A stretch of DNA of 64,000 nucleotides from Amorphus sp040750475 (lineage in GTDB: Bacteria > Pseudomonadota > Alphaproteobacteria > Rhizobiales > Amorphaceae): positions 1 through 64,000 of the forward strand of contig NZ_JABJVY010000022.1 in NCBI RefSeq assembly GCF_040750475.1. The letters run 5' to 3'. The notes below the pieces were generated by a model. The model was not told the origin of the DNA. It saw nothing but the letters and a program-made list of their open reading frames with translations, and ran no database searches. Positions 53,017 to 60,959 of the stretch are shown piece by piece; within the stretch, counting starts at the first letter, position 1; every line of letters begins with the position of its first letter. The translations under genes and the position numbers were made by a program.

Positions 53017-54066
53017 GTGACCAACAAGCGCAAAGATCTGCTCAATTCGCTATTTTCCGGACAGCATGAGCGCGCGCCCAGCTCCGGCGCACCCACTGCC
53101 CGCTCGCCGGCACCCGCAACGACGTCCCCTAGGCCGCGCTCCGGAGCCTTGCGTGAAATGCAGACGTCGCTCAACGAGATGGCAAATTGGCGCCAGGAAG
53201 CGGACGAGCTGCGCGCGCAGTTGTCAGCCGGCGACAAAGTGATCGAGCTGGATCCTGGTCGGATTGATCAGTCATCCGTAGCTGACCGATTGCATGTCGA
53301 TCACGATCCCGATTTCGAGCAGCTCGTTGAGAGCATTCGGGATCAGGGACAGCAGGTCCCGATCCTGGTCCGGCCTCACCCGGAAAGCGAAGACCGATTC
53401 CAGGTGGTGTATGGCCGCCGTCGTCTCCGGGCGGCAGAACGCCTGGATCGGCACGTCTTGGCAATCATCCGACATATGTCGGACGAGGAGTTGGTGATCG
53501 CCCAGGGCCGGGAGAACTCCGACCGGTCAGACCTCACTTTTATCGAACGGGCGCTTTTTGCTCTCCGGCTCGAAGAGGCCGGCTTTGACCGGCATACGAT
53601 TGGAGCGGCGCTCTCCACGGACAAAGGCGACCTGAGCCGGTATCTCTCGATCGCCAAGACCATCCCGGGTGAGCTTATCCTTCGCATCGGCCCAGCCCGG
53701 AAAGTCGGCCGCCCGCGGTGGGCTGCGCTCGCTGAGGAACTCAAGGGGCAGGGCGCCTTATCTCGAGCTCAGGCGCGTGCCGCGAGCGGTGACTTAGACG
53801 CACTCGACAGTGATCTTCGTTTTGCCGAGATTGCTGCCGCCGCTGCTCAGCAGCCGGCCGCGCCCGACGCCAATCGCCATCGGAACTGGAAAACGCCGGA
53901 AGGAATGGCCGGGGCCCAGATCAAGAAGGCCTCGAACCGCCTAATCGTCCAGTTCGATGAAAAGGCCGTCCCGGAATTCGGCGAGTATGTCGCCGATCGG
54001 CTGGACGAGCTCTACAGCGAATTTCTTCGCGAGACGGAAGGAGGAGACGAGACGACAGACGGCTAA
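53017..54066 (+). CDS. repB: RepB (ParB-type centromere-binding protein)
   Basis: This encodes 349 residues from a GTG with GAGGAT upstream; the longer upstream frame crosses the palindromes and is not protein-like. 'IELDPGRIDQSSVADRLHVDHDPDFEQLVESIRDQGQQVPILVRPHP' and 'YGRRRLRAAERLDRHVLAIIRHMSDEELVIAQGRENSDRSDLTFIERALFALRLEEAGF' are the ParB nuclease-like and helix-turn-helix regions. RepB should bind the palindromes described here. It lies between repA and repC as usual. Confidence 0.93.
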   Translation: MTNKRKDLLNSLFSGQHERAPSSGAPTARSPAPATTSPRPRSGALREMQTSLNEMANWRQEADELRAQLSAGDKVIELDPGRIDQSSVADRLHVDHDPDFEQLVESIRDQGQQVPILVRPHPESEDRFQVVYGRRRLRAAERLDRHVLAIIRHMSDEELVIAQGRENSDRSDLTFIERALFALRLEEAGFDRHTIGAALSTDKGDLSRYLSIAKTIPGELILRIGPARKVGRPRWAALAEELKGQGALSRAQARAASGDLDALDSDLRFAEIAAAAAQQPAAPDANRHRNWKTPEGMAGAQIKKASNRLIVQFDEKAVPEFGEYVADRLDELYSEFLRETEGGDETTDG

Positions 54067-54077
54067 ACACAGCGCTG

Positions 54078-54093
54078 GTTGGGAACTCCCAAC
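54078..54093. repeat. parS-like palindrome after repB
   Basis: GTTGGGAACTCCCAAC lies 11 bases after the repB stop. Flanking bases extend the symmetry (AGCGCTG...CAGCGCCT). Confidence 0.75.
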
Positions 54094-54112
54094 AGCGCCT
54101 CATGTGGGTTAG

Positions 54113-54169
54113 CAAAAGAAAAAGGCCCCCGAACGACGTCCGGAAGCCCTTCTCAGCAGTCTGGCAACT
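54113..54169 (-). ncRNA. Antisense RNA (ctRNA) of the repB-repC region
   Basis: On the minus strand a promoter TTGACT (54204-54199), 17 bases, GATGAT (54181-54176) precedes a hairpin at 54148-54124. Its 11 base pairs (GGCTTCCGGAC with GTTCGGGGGCC, allowing G-U) end in TTTTTCTTTT. This predicts a transcript of about 57 nucleotides. RepABC plasmids encode such an RNA here; it base-pairs with the repC leader and limits initiation. The assignment rests on position, promoter and terminator. Confidence 0.75.
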
Positions 54170-54216
54170 CTGAGAATCATCACACTTCCGCGAATCGCAG
54201 TCAAGCGTTGTGTGCA

Positions 54217-54232
54217 GGAACGTCGTCGTTCC
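54217..54232 (+). promoter_or_regulatory. Hairpin in the repC leader
   Basis: GGAACG-TCGT-CGTTCC forms a perfect six-base stem about 40 bases before the repC start, followed by a second small palindrome (CCGGCAGCCGG). In repABC plasmids alternative leader structures set whether repC is transcribed or translated, so this may be part of that switch. Confidence 0.45.
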
Positions 54233-54270
54233 GGCAGCCGGCTTCTTTTGCCTGAATCAAGGTGAAGAGG

Positions 54271-55488
54271 ATGACACCTCACTACGCGACGACGCCCTTT
54301 GGGCGGCGGACAATGCCGCTCGCCCACCTCGCTGCCCTTTCGTTCGGCGAAGACCTGTCCTCGGACAGCTCGATTTCGAAATGGAGCATCTTTCAGGAGA
54401 TAAAAGAGGCCCGGCAGCGCCTCGGCCTCTCAGACCGCTCACTCGCTGTCCTTGGTGCTCTGCTCACATTCTATCCTGGCACAGACCTGACGTCCGATGC
54501 CGACCTCATCGTGTGGCCGTCCAACGAGCAGCTGGCGGCACGAGCGAACGGAATGCCGGCCAGCACGCTCCGCCGGCACCTCGCGGCTCTCGTTGGCGCT
54601 GGATTGGTGATCCGGCGAGACAGCCCAAACGGCAAGCGATATGCCCGGCGAGACGGGCAGGGCCGCGTCGAGCAGGCATTTGGGTTCGACATCACACCGG
54701 TCCTCGCCCGGGTCGACGAATTCCGCGATATGGCCGAGGCCATCCGTGCCGATCGGCGAGCCCATAAGGCGGCCCGAGAGCGCGTTTCGATCCTCCGTCG
54801 CGACGTTGGAACGCTCATCGAGAGCGCTGTAGAAGAAGGCGCTCCTGGTGATTGGGCGCGCGTCAGAGATGCGTACATCGCGATCGTTGGCGATGTGCCC
54901 CGTCGGGCCACGATGGAAGACCTAATAGCGATCGGCAATGAGCTCGACGATCTGAAACAACAGATCCTTGATGTGTTGGAATCCCTTACGGAATCCAACG
55001 AAATGAGCGGCAATGCCAGCCATAGTGAGCGGCACATACAGAATTCAAATCCAGACCTTCTACATGAATCTGAAAACAGCAATGAGAAGAACGATGAAGC
55101 TGGCGCAGCGTCACCTCCACGAGTGCCTGAGCAATTGGATGGCCGCTATCTGCCTCTTGGAATCGTGCTGGAAGCCTGTCCTGACATCGGCCACATGACG
55201 AAAGAGGGCAGAATCCGAGAGTGGAAGGATCTGTTCGACGCCGCGGAGCTCGCCCGTCCAATGCTAGGGATCAGTCCCAGTGCCTGGCACGAAGCGAGAG
55301 ATGTCCTCGGCCACCGCCAATCTGCGGTGACACTTGCGGCAATCCTGCAAAAGGGCGAGAGCATCGGAAACGCGGGCGGTTACCTGCGCGCGCTGACGGA
55401 CCGCGCGAGGGCAGGGTGCTTCAGCGCAACACCGATGGTGATGGCACTGCTGAGATCGCGTTTGACAGAGCATCCGACAGCGGTCTGA
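54271..55488 (+). CDS. repC: RepC replication initiator
   Basis: This encodes 405 residues from the ATG at 54271 (a GTG at 54262 is possible). RepC opens origins that lie within its own gene, and is found only in Alphaproteobacteria. Signatures are 'TTPFGRRTMPLAHLA', 'LSDRSLAVLGALLTFYPGTDLTSDADLIVWPSNEQLAARANGMPASTLRRHLAALVGAGLVIRRDSPNGKRYARR', and the C-terminal 'PSAWHEARDVLGHRQSAVTLAAILQKG' and 'IGNAGGYLRALTDRA'. The central part is AT-richer, as expected for the internal oriV. Confidence 0.95.
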   Translation: MTPHYATTPFGRRTMPLAHLAALSFGEDLSSDSSISKWSIFQEIKEARQRLGLSDRSLAVLGALLTFYPGTDLTSDADLIVWPSNEQLAARANGMPASTLRRHLAALVGAGLVIRRDSPNGKRYARRDGQGRVEQAFGFDITPVLARVDEFRDMAEAIRADRRAHKAARERVSILRRDVGTLIESAVEEGAPGDWARVRDAYIAIVGDVPRRATMEDLIAIGNELDDLKQQILDVLESLTESNEMSGNASHSERHIQNSNPDLLHESENSNEKNDEAGAASPPRVPEQLDGRYLPLGIVLEACPDIGHMTKEGRIREWKDLFDAAELARPMLGISPSAWHEARDVLGHRQSAVTLAAILQKGESIGNAGGYLRALTDRARAGCFSATPMVMALLRSRLTEHPTAV

Positions 55489-55522
55489 CCGCCGCCGGCA
55501 GTTCGCGGGGCGCCATTTGTCT

Positions 55523-55538
55523 GTTGGGAGCTCCCAAC
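55523..55538. repeat. parS-like palindrome after repC
   Basis: A perfect GTTGGGAGCTCCCAAC lies 35 bases after repC, between repC and the convergent recombinase gene. Confidence 0.75.
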
Positions 55539-55567
55539 ATGGCGGAGTGGAGTATGTCGACGCCCCA

Positions 55568-56653
55568 CTATAGCCCGGCGGCTTTCGTCAGGTTGACGCG
55601 GAATCGATCTCGGCGCCTCTGATATCGCCGGGTCATACCTGGGCTCGTGTGACCCAACTGCTTCTGAACGTAGCGCTCATCAACTTCGGCGTATGAAGCC
55701 AGGCCAGAACGGAGGGAATGCCCGGAAAAAAGAGCAATTCTCTCGTCCTCTGGAAGATCGCCCCGGATACCCGCGCGGATAACCAACCGCTTCACCAAGC
55801 GCGCAACGTGACGATCGTGCATTCGATCTGACGTGACCTTCGTTCCAGCTGCGGTGACCTGGCGGAAGAGTGGACCATGCTCGATCCTGGCAAACCTGAG
55901 CCATTCCTCGATGGCTGCAACGGGGCACGAACGATCTGACGACCCCCGACCAACTTCGACCTCATGCCATCCGGTCTTGGTTCGTACGACGACAATGAGC
56001 CCCTGCTCGAATATCTCGATCCATCCGGTTCCATCTTCCGTCTGATCTGGACCCGCGTCGAGACCAACAATTTCTGAACGGCGAAAGCCGCCGGCATAGC
56101 CCAACAGCAAGATTGCCCGATCCCGCAGGCCCCTCAGCTTGCCGAGATCCAACGTAGCCACCATGGCAAGCAGGTCTGACGCCCTTACTGGCTCCTTTTG
56201 AGCCGGCGGACGCCCGTGCGTGTTCCTGATACCCGCCAGAACGGTCGCAATGTGCCGGTCTTTTCGGTCGAGGAGCATCCCGCGCTGACGATAATGCCAA
56301 ACCAGCGCCGAAAGCCGCCGTTCGATCGTGGACACTGCGTGCCTCCGCTTGCTTGGGTCTGCGCTGCCAGAGGCGCAGGCCGTGATAAACAACCCGACAA
56401 CCTGCGGATCCGGGGGGAGGGGAGACAACCCTTCGCGTTCGCACCATGCGACGAAGACGGCCCAGTCAGACGCATAGGCGCGCCTGGTGTTCGCAGAGCT
56501 CGCCGCCTCGACATATTCACGGGCTCGATCCGAGAGTTCCTCCAGCCGCCGCGGAGGGCCCTTTGACGACGGCTGCAGCTGCGTCAATCCCACCTCATTG
56601 CCGGCCGGCAGCTGTTCTGGCATCGGCCGCGGCGGCCGCTCCTGATCCTTCAT
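55568..56653 (-). CDS. Tyrosine site-specific recombinase
   Basis: This encodes 361 residues. A SAM-like N-terminal domain ('ANTRRAYASDWAVFVAWCEREG') and the catalytic domain with R in 'GGFRRSEIVGLD', 'HSLRSGLASYAEVDERYVQKQLGHTSPGMTRRY' (H-R, GH and the nucleophile Tyr) are complete. The protein probably resolves plasmid multimers, as XerC-like enzymes next to repABC do. The gene is convergent with repC and faces away from DUF1403/scpB. A candidate crossover site lies about 135 bases upstream. Confidence 0.9.
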   Translation of the reverse strand: MKDQERPPRPMPEQLPAGNEVGLTQLQPSSKGPPRRLEELSDRAREYVEAASSANTRRAYASDWAVFVAWCEREGLSPLPPDPQVVGLFITACASGSADPSKRRHAVSTIERRLSALVWHYRQRGMLLDRKDRHIATVLAGIRNTHGRPPAQKEPVRASDLLAMVATLDLGKLRGLRDRAILLLGYAGGFRRSEIVGLDAGPDQTEDGTGWIEIFEQGLIVVVRTKTGWHEVEVGRGSSDRSCPVAAIEEWLRFARIEHGPLFRQVTAAGTKVTSDRMHDRHVARLVKRLVIRAGIRGDLPEDERIALFSGHSLRSGLASYAEVDERYVQKQLGHTSPGMTRRYQRRRDRFRVNLTKAAGL

Positions 56654-56787
56654 CCTGGTCCCCTCTACACTACGCCGGTGGCACCGGCGTTTTCAGAACG
56701 ACGTCTGAGGCGCGGTTCTTCCGGGAAATGACCCGCAAACGTTCAGAAACGGGCTCTGAGAGGCCATTTTGGGCAGCGTATTCCATA

Positions 56788-56814
56788 TGTCCGATAATGC
56801 AAGATTATCGGACA
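56788..56814. other. Candidate recombination or operator site
   Basis: The sequence has 11-base inverted arms (TGTCCGATAAT and ATTATCGGACA) with GCAAG between them. Its layout is like a tyrosine-recombinase core (11-base arms, short spacer). It lies between the recombinase and DUF1403 genes, which are divergent, so it could also be a repressor operator. Confidence 0.5.
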
Positions 56815-56890
56815 GAAGTATTCGACGACACCCACGGCGGTTTTACACGGATATGATGGCCATAAGCGCCGCCTTAGGTTATGATCTCCT

Positions 56891-57826
56891 ATGGCCAGAG
56901 CTAAATTCGATCCACCTGACCAACCCGATCGACACCCAGCCGCACCGGACTGGATACGTCGCGCAGGACCCTCGAGATCAGCCGAGGAAGCGGCTTTCTA
57001 TGCAGGGGCGAGCCTCGCTGTTCTCGCTTCGCCTGCAAGGGATGTTCACCCGATTGGGGAACTCTGGCGAGAACGTCTCGCGATTGAATGTGCCGCCAAC
57101 GTCGTCGGGCTCATCGGTCGACGTGAAACCGTCGCCGATCTGAGGGACGCCTGGCTTTTGCGGTCACCGGGAGCGGATCCGGGGCCGGCGGGCCGGGTGT
57201 TCGGCGTATGGCGCGGTCTTGGCCAAGCCAAGCTATCGGCGCCCTTCACCTGCGTTGAGGAGCTCGCGGAGCTGGAAACCGGGCTGTCGAGGAGAGAGCT
57301 CCAGGAAATGATCGACCTAGCGATGAAGCGTCCCGATCAGAACGCAAGTCCTGTGGCGGCAGCAACAGAAGTTGCGGTCCGAACCTTGCAGCGGTTCCCG
57401 CTCGGGCTACTGCCAGCGGCCTGGCTGGCAGACCTCGTCCTTGCGGAAGAACTCCGCTGGAAGGCCCCGATCCCGCTCCTCGCGAGCCGAATGACCCGAC
57501 GGATGGTGAAGGAGATGTCGGCCGGCAGCCCGGAATCAGTTCGCTTGCTGGCGAACGACGCCTACCGAGAAGCCGCAGTCCGGGCAGTCGACCTCAACGG
57601 CGAGCTCTGCCGTAAGGCGCGGAGCCTGATCGAGATATCTCCCAACCTTCGGAGCAAGGGCGCCGATCGCGTCGTCCGCCGGCTGCTTTCCGAGGACGCG
57701 TTGTCGGCTCGATCCACTGCCCCTTTGAACGAACGATCCGCCCGCCGCCTGTTTGAACGGCTTTCAGACCTAGGGGCGATCCGAGAGCTCACGGGACGTC
57801 CAACCTTCCGCCTCTACGGGCTCTGA
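56891..57826 (+). CDS. DUF1403-family protein
   Basis: This encodes 311 residues. The text 'AAFYAGASLAVLASPARDVHPIGELWRERLAIECAANVVGLIGR', 'LRDAWLLRSPGADPGPAGRVFGVWRGLG' and 'LLPAAWLADLVLAEELRWKAPIPLLASRM' is the DUF1403 signature found on alphaproteobacterial plasmids. It is co-directional with scpB (5 bases apart). Function unknown; by association it may be a kleisin-like or chromosome-organising partner. Confidence 0.82.
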   Translation: MARAKFDPPDQPDRHPAAPDWIRRAGPSRSAEEAAFYAGASLAVLASPARDVHPIGELWRERLAIECAANVVGLIGRRETVADLRDAWLLRSPGADPGPAGRVFGVWRGLGQAKLSAPFTCVEELAELETGLSRRELQEMIDLAMKRPDQNASPVAAATEVAVRTLQRFPLGLLPAAWLADLVLAEELRWKAPIPLLASRMTRRMVKEMSAGSPESVRLLANDAYREAAVRAVDLNGELCRKARSLIEISPNLRSKGADRVVRRLLSEDALSARSTAPLNERSARRLFERLSDLGAIRELTGRPTFRLYGL

Positions 57827-57831
57827 TTGTC

Positions 57832-58506
57832 ATGCCGCGAAAGAAGCATCACACAGCGATTGATCTCGAGCTCGAGGACCTGCCGGCCGAACTCCGCTGG
57901 CGCGAATGGATGGGCCGAGTTGAGGCGGTGATCTTTGCATCTCCCGAACCCGTCGGCCGTGACGTCCTCGCTCGAGTCGTCGGTCGTGACTGCAGCATCG
58001 ATCACGTCATACGCGATATCCGCGAAGAGCTGCGGGGCAGGCCATACGAGCTTGTCGCCGTTGCCGGAGGATGGCAGCACCGAACCAGGAAGCAATTCGC
58101 GGACGCCATCCATGCGGCATCAGGCACAACATCAGAACGCGAGCTTACTCAGAGCGAGATGCTGACACTCGCGTGCATCGCCTACTATCAACCCATCACG
58201 CGGAAAGAACTGGGCGAGTTTTTCGGCAAGGAAGTGAGCCGGGACGTCATCGCCACGCTGAAAAACAGGGACCTTATCGCCTCCGGTCCGCGGAGCCCCG
58301 AGCCGGGAGCGCCTTACACATACGTGACGACGTCGCACTTCTTGTCCTTCTTCAGCATGGACAGTCTACGGGACCTTCCGGATATCGAGGCCCTTGAAGA
58401 CGCTGGGCTGTTGAGCAAGAAAAGTGGACTTCAGGGTGAGTTTCCCATGATGTCCGAGGACACCGAAGACATGGATGAGGATGCAAGCCCACTGACCGAC
58501 GGGTGA
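57832..58506 (+). CDS. scpB: ScpB-like protein (plasmid-borne)
   Basis: This encodes 224 residues. Two winged-helix domains, 'WMGRVEAVIFASPEPVGRDVLARVVG' and 'QSEMLTLACIAYYQPITRKELGEFFGKEVSRDVIATLKNRDLIASGPRSPEPGAPYTYVTTSHFLSFFSM', match ScpB, the SMC-associated subunit. The acidic C-terminus is typical. No scpA or smc gene is in the window; the DUF1403 protein may take the place of ScpA. Confidence 0.88.
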   Translation: MPRKKHHTAIDLELEDLPAELRWREWMGRVEAVIFASPEPVGRDVLARVVGRDCSIDHVIRDIREELRGRPYELVAVAGGWQHRTRKQFADAIHAASGTTSERELTQSEMLTLACIAYYQPITRKELGEFFGKEVSRDVIATLKNRDLIASGPRSPEPGAPYTYVTTSHFLSFFSMDSLRDLPDIEALEDAGLLSKKSGLQGEFPMMSEDTEDMDEDASPLTDG

Positions 58507-58553
58507 TGCTGTTCTGGGCGGCCGCCGAAAAATTCGATGACAGAGGACGCGCA

Positions 58554-59051
58554 ATGATCGATCTTTCCGCCCCGCTGGAGACCTGGATGCCGACAGTCTG
58601 GTACGGAGGCTTCCTGTTGGGGCTGCCAGATCTTTGCGTCGGCCAATGGCCACAGGAGATCGCTCGCGCCCACGGCCAAGCCTGGAAGGTGTGGATCGTC
58701 ACCAACGCCACGGAGACGCAGCGACTGACGCACGCTCTCTCGAAACCCGTCCCGCGCAAGGGGCCCGCGTTGGACTTCGCATCCGGCCCGGATGCCGCCA
58801 TCCGAAAACCGATCCGTCACGCGGAAGATTTCGTCGCCCTTTACGCGCCGCCGGCGCAAGCCTGGCCGTGGATCACCCTGGTGAGCCTCACAATGTCCCC
58901 GCAAGCGGCCGCAGAGCTTGGCGCGGCGCGCGGGCGATACACCTGGGATGCAGATGACAGCGAGAACGCCGCGCTCGATCGTGTCGCCCGACTGCGCGCC
59001 AGGTTGCCGAACGCACCAGTCCACGTGCCGGATGGAGCAACCAGCCACTGA
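58554..59051 (+). CDS. Unknown protein after scpB
   Basis: This encodes 165 residues from an ATG (MIDLSAPLETWMPTVWYGG) with AGAGGA upstream; longer starts at 58503/58506 overlap the scpB stop. One region ('VWYGGFLLGLPDLCVGQWPQE') is hydrophobic, but no membrane topology is certain. It is probably the third gene of the DUF1403/scpB operon. No family recognised. Confidence 0.6.
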   Translation: MIDLSAPLETWMPTVWYGGFLLGLPDLCVGQWPQEIARAHGQAWKVWIVTNATETQRLTHALSKPVPRKGPALDFASGPDAAIRKPIRHAEDFVALYAPPAQAWPWITLVSLTMSPQAAAELGAARGRYTWDADDSENAALDRVARLRARLPNAPVHVPDGATSH

Positions 59052-59076
59052 ACTACCAAACCGACAGGATTGCCTG

Positions 59077-60102
59077 ATTTCACAAACGAAGTGCAACACC
59101 CTGCTAAGGTGTTGCCGCTATGGGAAAACGATACCGACATCTGGATTTGGAGGAGCGCTGTGCGCTTGCCCGTCTGCGCGACGAAGGGCGCTCGGTCCGG
59201 CAAATCGCTGCAGCTCTGGATCGCGCGCCATCGACGATCGCGCGGGAGTTGACCCGCAATGCGTCGCTGCGGGAGGGCTACAAACCCGCCTATGCCAATG
59301 ACCAAGCCTGGGCACGAAGATGGCACGGCGCGCGCCTGGCGCGCCAGCCGGACCTGCAACGTCACGTCCTGAGCCACCTTGCTATGGGATGGTCGCCCGA
59401 ACAAATCGCCGGCCGGCTGGCGCTGGAAAAGGCTAGCATGCGCATCAGCCACGAGACCATCTACCGCTTCGTCTACGACCAGATCCGGCGCACCAAGGAC
59501 TATGCCTGGCGGCAATATCTGCCCCGCGCCAAGAGCCTGCGCGGCCGGCGCCGCAGGCCCCACCGTCCCATGGACCACATCAAAGATCGCGTGTCCCTGA
59601 AGGAACGTCCGGCCTGTGTCGACAAGCGCCTTCAAGTCGGGCACTGGGAGGCCGACCTGCTCCACCCCAGGAAGTCCGGCGCCGCCGTCCTCGTCGCCCA
59701 GGAACGCGCCTCGCGCCTGACGCTCCTGGCCAAACAGCCCGGCAGAATGGCCCAGCCCGTCGCAGACCAGTTCAAAGCCTGGTTCCAGTCCATCCCGCAG
59801 CCCTTGCGCCGCTCGCTGACCCAGGACAACGGGCCGGAATTCTTCCTGCACCATCAATTGCAGGCGCTGGGCATGAAGACCTACTTCTGCGACCCGCACA
59901 GCCCCTGGCAGAAGGGCGGCGTGGAGAACATGAACGGCCGGCTCAGGCGCTACATTCCGCTGGGAACCGACCCGGACACCTTCTCAAACGACGACTTGCA
60001 GGTCCTCGCCGCCCGGTTCAACAATACACCCCGAAAATGCCTCGGCTTCAAAACCCCAGCCGAGGTCTTCATCGAAAGCCTGTTGCACTTCAAATGTGAA
60101 TC
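59077..60102 (+). mobile_element. IS30-family insertion sequence
   Basis: The ends are imperfect inverted repeats (left ATTTCACAAACGAAGTGCAA, right TTGCACTTCAAATGTGAAT, about 16 of 19). The element holds one transposase gene and is about 1.03 kb long. I do not see clear target duplications. It lies between the scpB operon and the CRISPR-Cas region. Confidence 0.75.
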
Positions 60103-60205
60103 CACCTTGCGGCCGTGGTGCCGGCGAACTTCATACCCGCCCGAAAAGAGAAAACTGAATAGTAATATTTCTTTCAAGAGTGCAACGGTTAGTTGTTGTC
60201 CGTAG
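59120..60205 (+). CDS. IS30-family transposase
   Basis: This encodes 361 residues. N-terminal helix-turn-helix ('HLDLEERCALARLRDEGRSVRQIAAALDRAPSTIARELTRN'), then the catalytic core with D in 'VGHWEADLLH', D in 'LTQDNGPEF' and E in 'PHSPWQKGGVENMNGRLRRYIP', so the DDE triad is complete. The last 30-odd residues come from flanking DNA beyond the right end of the element because the usual stop is missing. This suggests truncation of the 3' end or that the gene relies on the flanking stop. Confidence 0.9.
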   Translation: MGKRYRHLDLEERCALARLRDEGRSVRQIAAALDRAPSTIARELTRNASLREGYKPAYANDQAWARRWHGARLARQPDLQRHVLSHLAMGWSPEQIAGRLALEKASMRISHETIYRFVYDQIRRTKDYAWRQYLPRAKSLRGRRRRPHRPMDHIKDRVSLKERPACVDKRLQVGHWEADLLHPRKSGAAVLVAQERASRLTLLAKQPGRMAQPVADQFKAWFQSIPQPLRRSLTQDNGPEFFLHHQLQALGMKTYFCDPHSPWQKGGVENMNGRLRRYIPLGTDPDTFSNDDLQVLAARFNNTPRKCLGFKTPAEVFIESLLHFKCESTLRPWCRRTSYPPEKRKLNSNISFKSATVSCCP

Positions 60206-60249
60206 GTCGCTTTCCCAACCGCCTATTCCAAATCGAGGGATTTGCCAAC

Positions 60250-60690
60250 ATGCCTAACATCTTCCTGGTCGATGTTTTGTCTATTATTGGCGCGCTGAGC
60301 ACTGCTTTTTTACTTATTGTCGTTCCTTTTCTTTTCTTCGTGTCCCTTTCTCACACGTTACGTTCAATCATATACAACTTTGTATATATAATTGCGTACC
60401 GCTTTCCCGGTTATAAGAACCGTTTTCTTATCAGAGTGGCAAACTCCGACTTTGCGCTAGTTGACCGCGTCCTCGCCTCGGACGCCGCACAAGCCATATT
60501 AGTGATCGTATTTGCTGGTTCCTCGATGGTGTTGGCTATTATGGTAGCCAATAGCGAGAACCTACACTTGTCGATTTGGAAAAGTCTTGTCGCTTTCATC
60601 GTCCTTCTTTGCACGTATCCGACGATGTTTCGCATTGTGTTCAATGCGATAAAGCGTGCGTTACCTAAAGTCGGAGGCGGGAAGGATTAG
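60250..60690 (+). CDS. AT-rich membrane protein, unknown
   Basis: This encodes 146 residues with three to four hydrophobic segments ('VLSIIGALSTAFLLIVVPFLFFVSLSH', 'AILVIVFAGSSMVLAIMVAN', 'SLVAFIVLLCTYPTMFRIVF'). The gene is clearly lower in GC than its neighbours and uses many A/T-ending codons, so it was probably acquired separately. RBS is weak. No family recognised. It may be a small accessory protein of the CRISPR region or just a passenger. Confidence 0.6.
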   Translation: MPNIFLVDVLSIIGALSTAFLLIVVPFLFFVSLSHTLRSIIYNFVYIIAYRFPGYKNRFLIRVANSDFALVDRVLASDAAQAILVIVFAGSSMVLAIMVANSENLHLSIWKSLVAFIVLLCTYPTMFRIVFNAIKRALPKVGGGKD

Positions 60691-60959
60691 GGGGAGAGTG
60701 TCCTGTGGTGGGCGAATGGATCCGGCCATGGACCGCCGCGCCTGCACAGAAATGAAGCCGGGCGCGAGACGCACACTCGGTACCAACGGGTCCAGCGTTC
60801 TGCGAAAAAACGAATTGAAATGTATTCTACTCGTAGTTAACGTGACCACTCAACCGAGGGTCGGGTTCCCCCCTCGGCGCCACGCTGCCGTCGGCCGTTC
60901 AAAAGCCGGACTTGGGGCTCTGTGAAAACTGAAATAAATGGGCATCGGGGGAGCTTCGT
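60691..60959 (+). promoter_or_regulatory. Promoter region of the cas operon
   Basis: I see no gene and no CRISPR repeat in these 269 bases. The stretch from 60801 (TGCGAAAAAACGAATTGAAATG) to about 60840 is AT-rich and includes TTGAAA and TATTCT elements that could form part of a promoter. GGGGGAG precedes the cas8e start. Confidence 0.4.

Noticed and set aside
52262..53020. A 252-codon frame between repA and repB
   Set aside because: Its translation repeats 'VGSSQQ' because it runs through the palindromes; the region is a centromere array, and there is no family resemblance.
54117..54152. A plus-strand terminator after repB
   Set aside because: The T-run lies on the minus strand side, so the hairpin terminates the antisense RNA rather than repB transcripts.
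60691..60959. Possible CRISPR array or leader upstream of cas8e
   Set aside because: No direct repeat of about 28 bases is present; the region only looks promoter-like.
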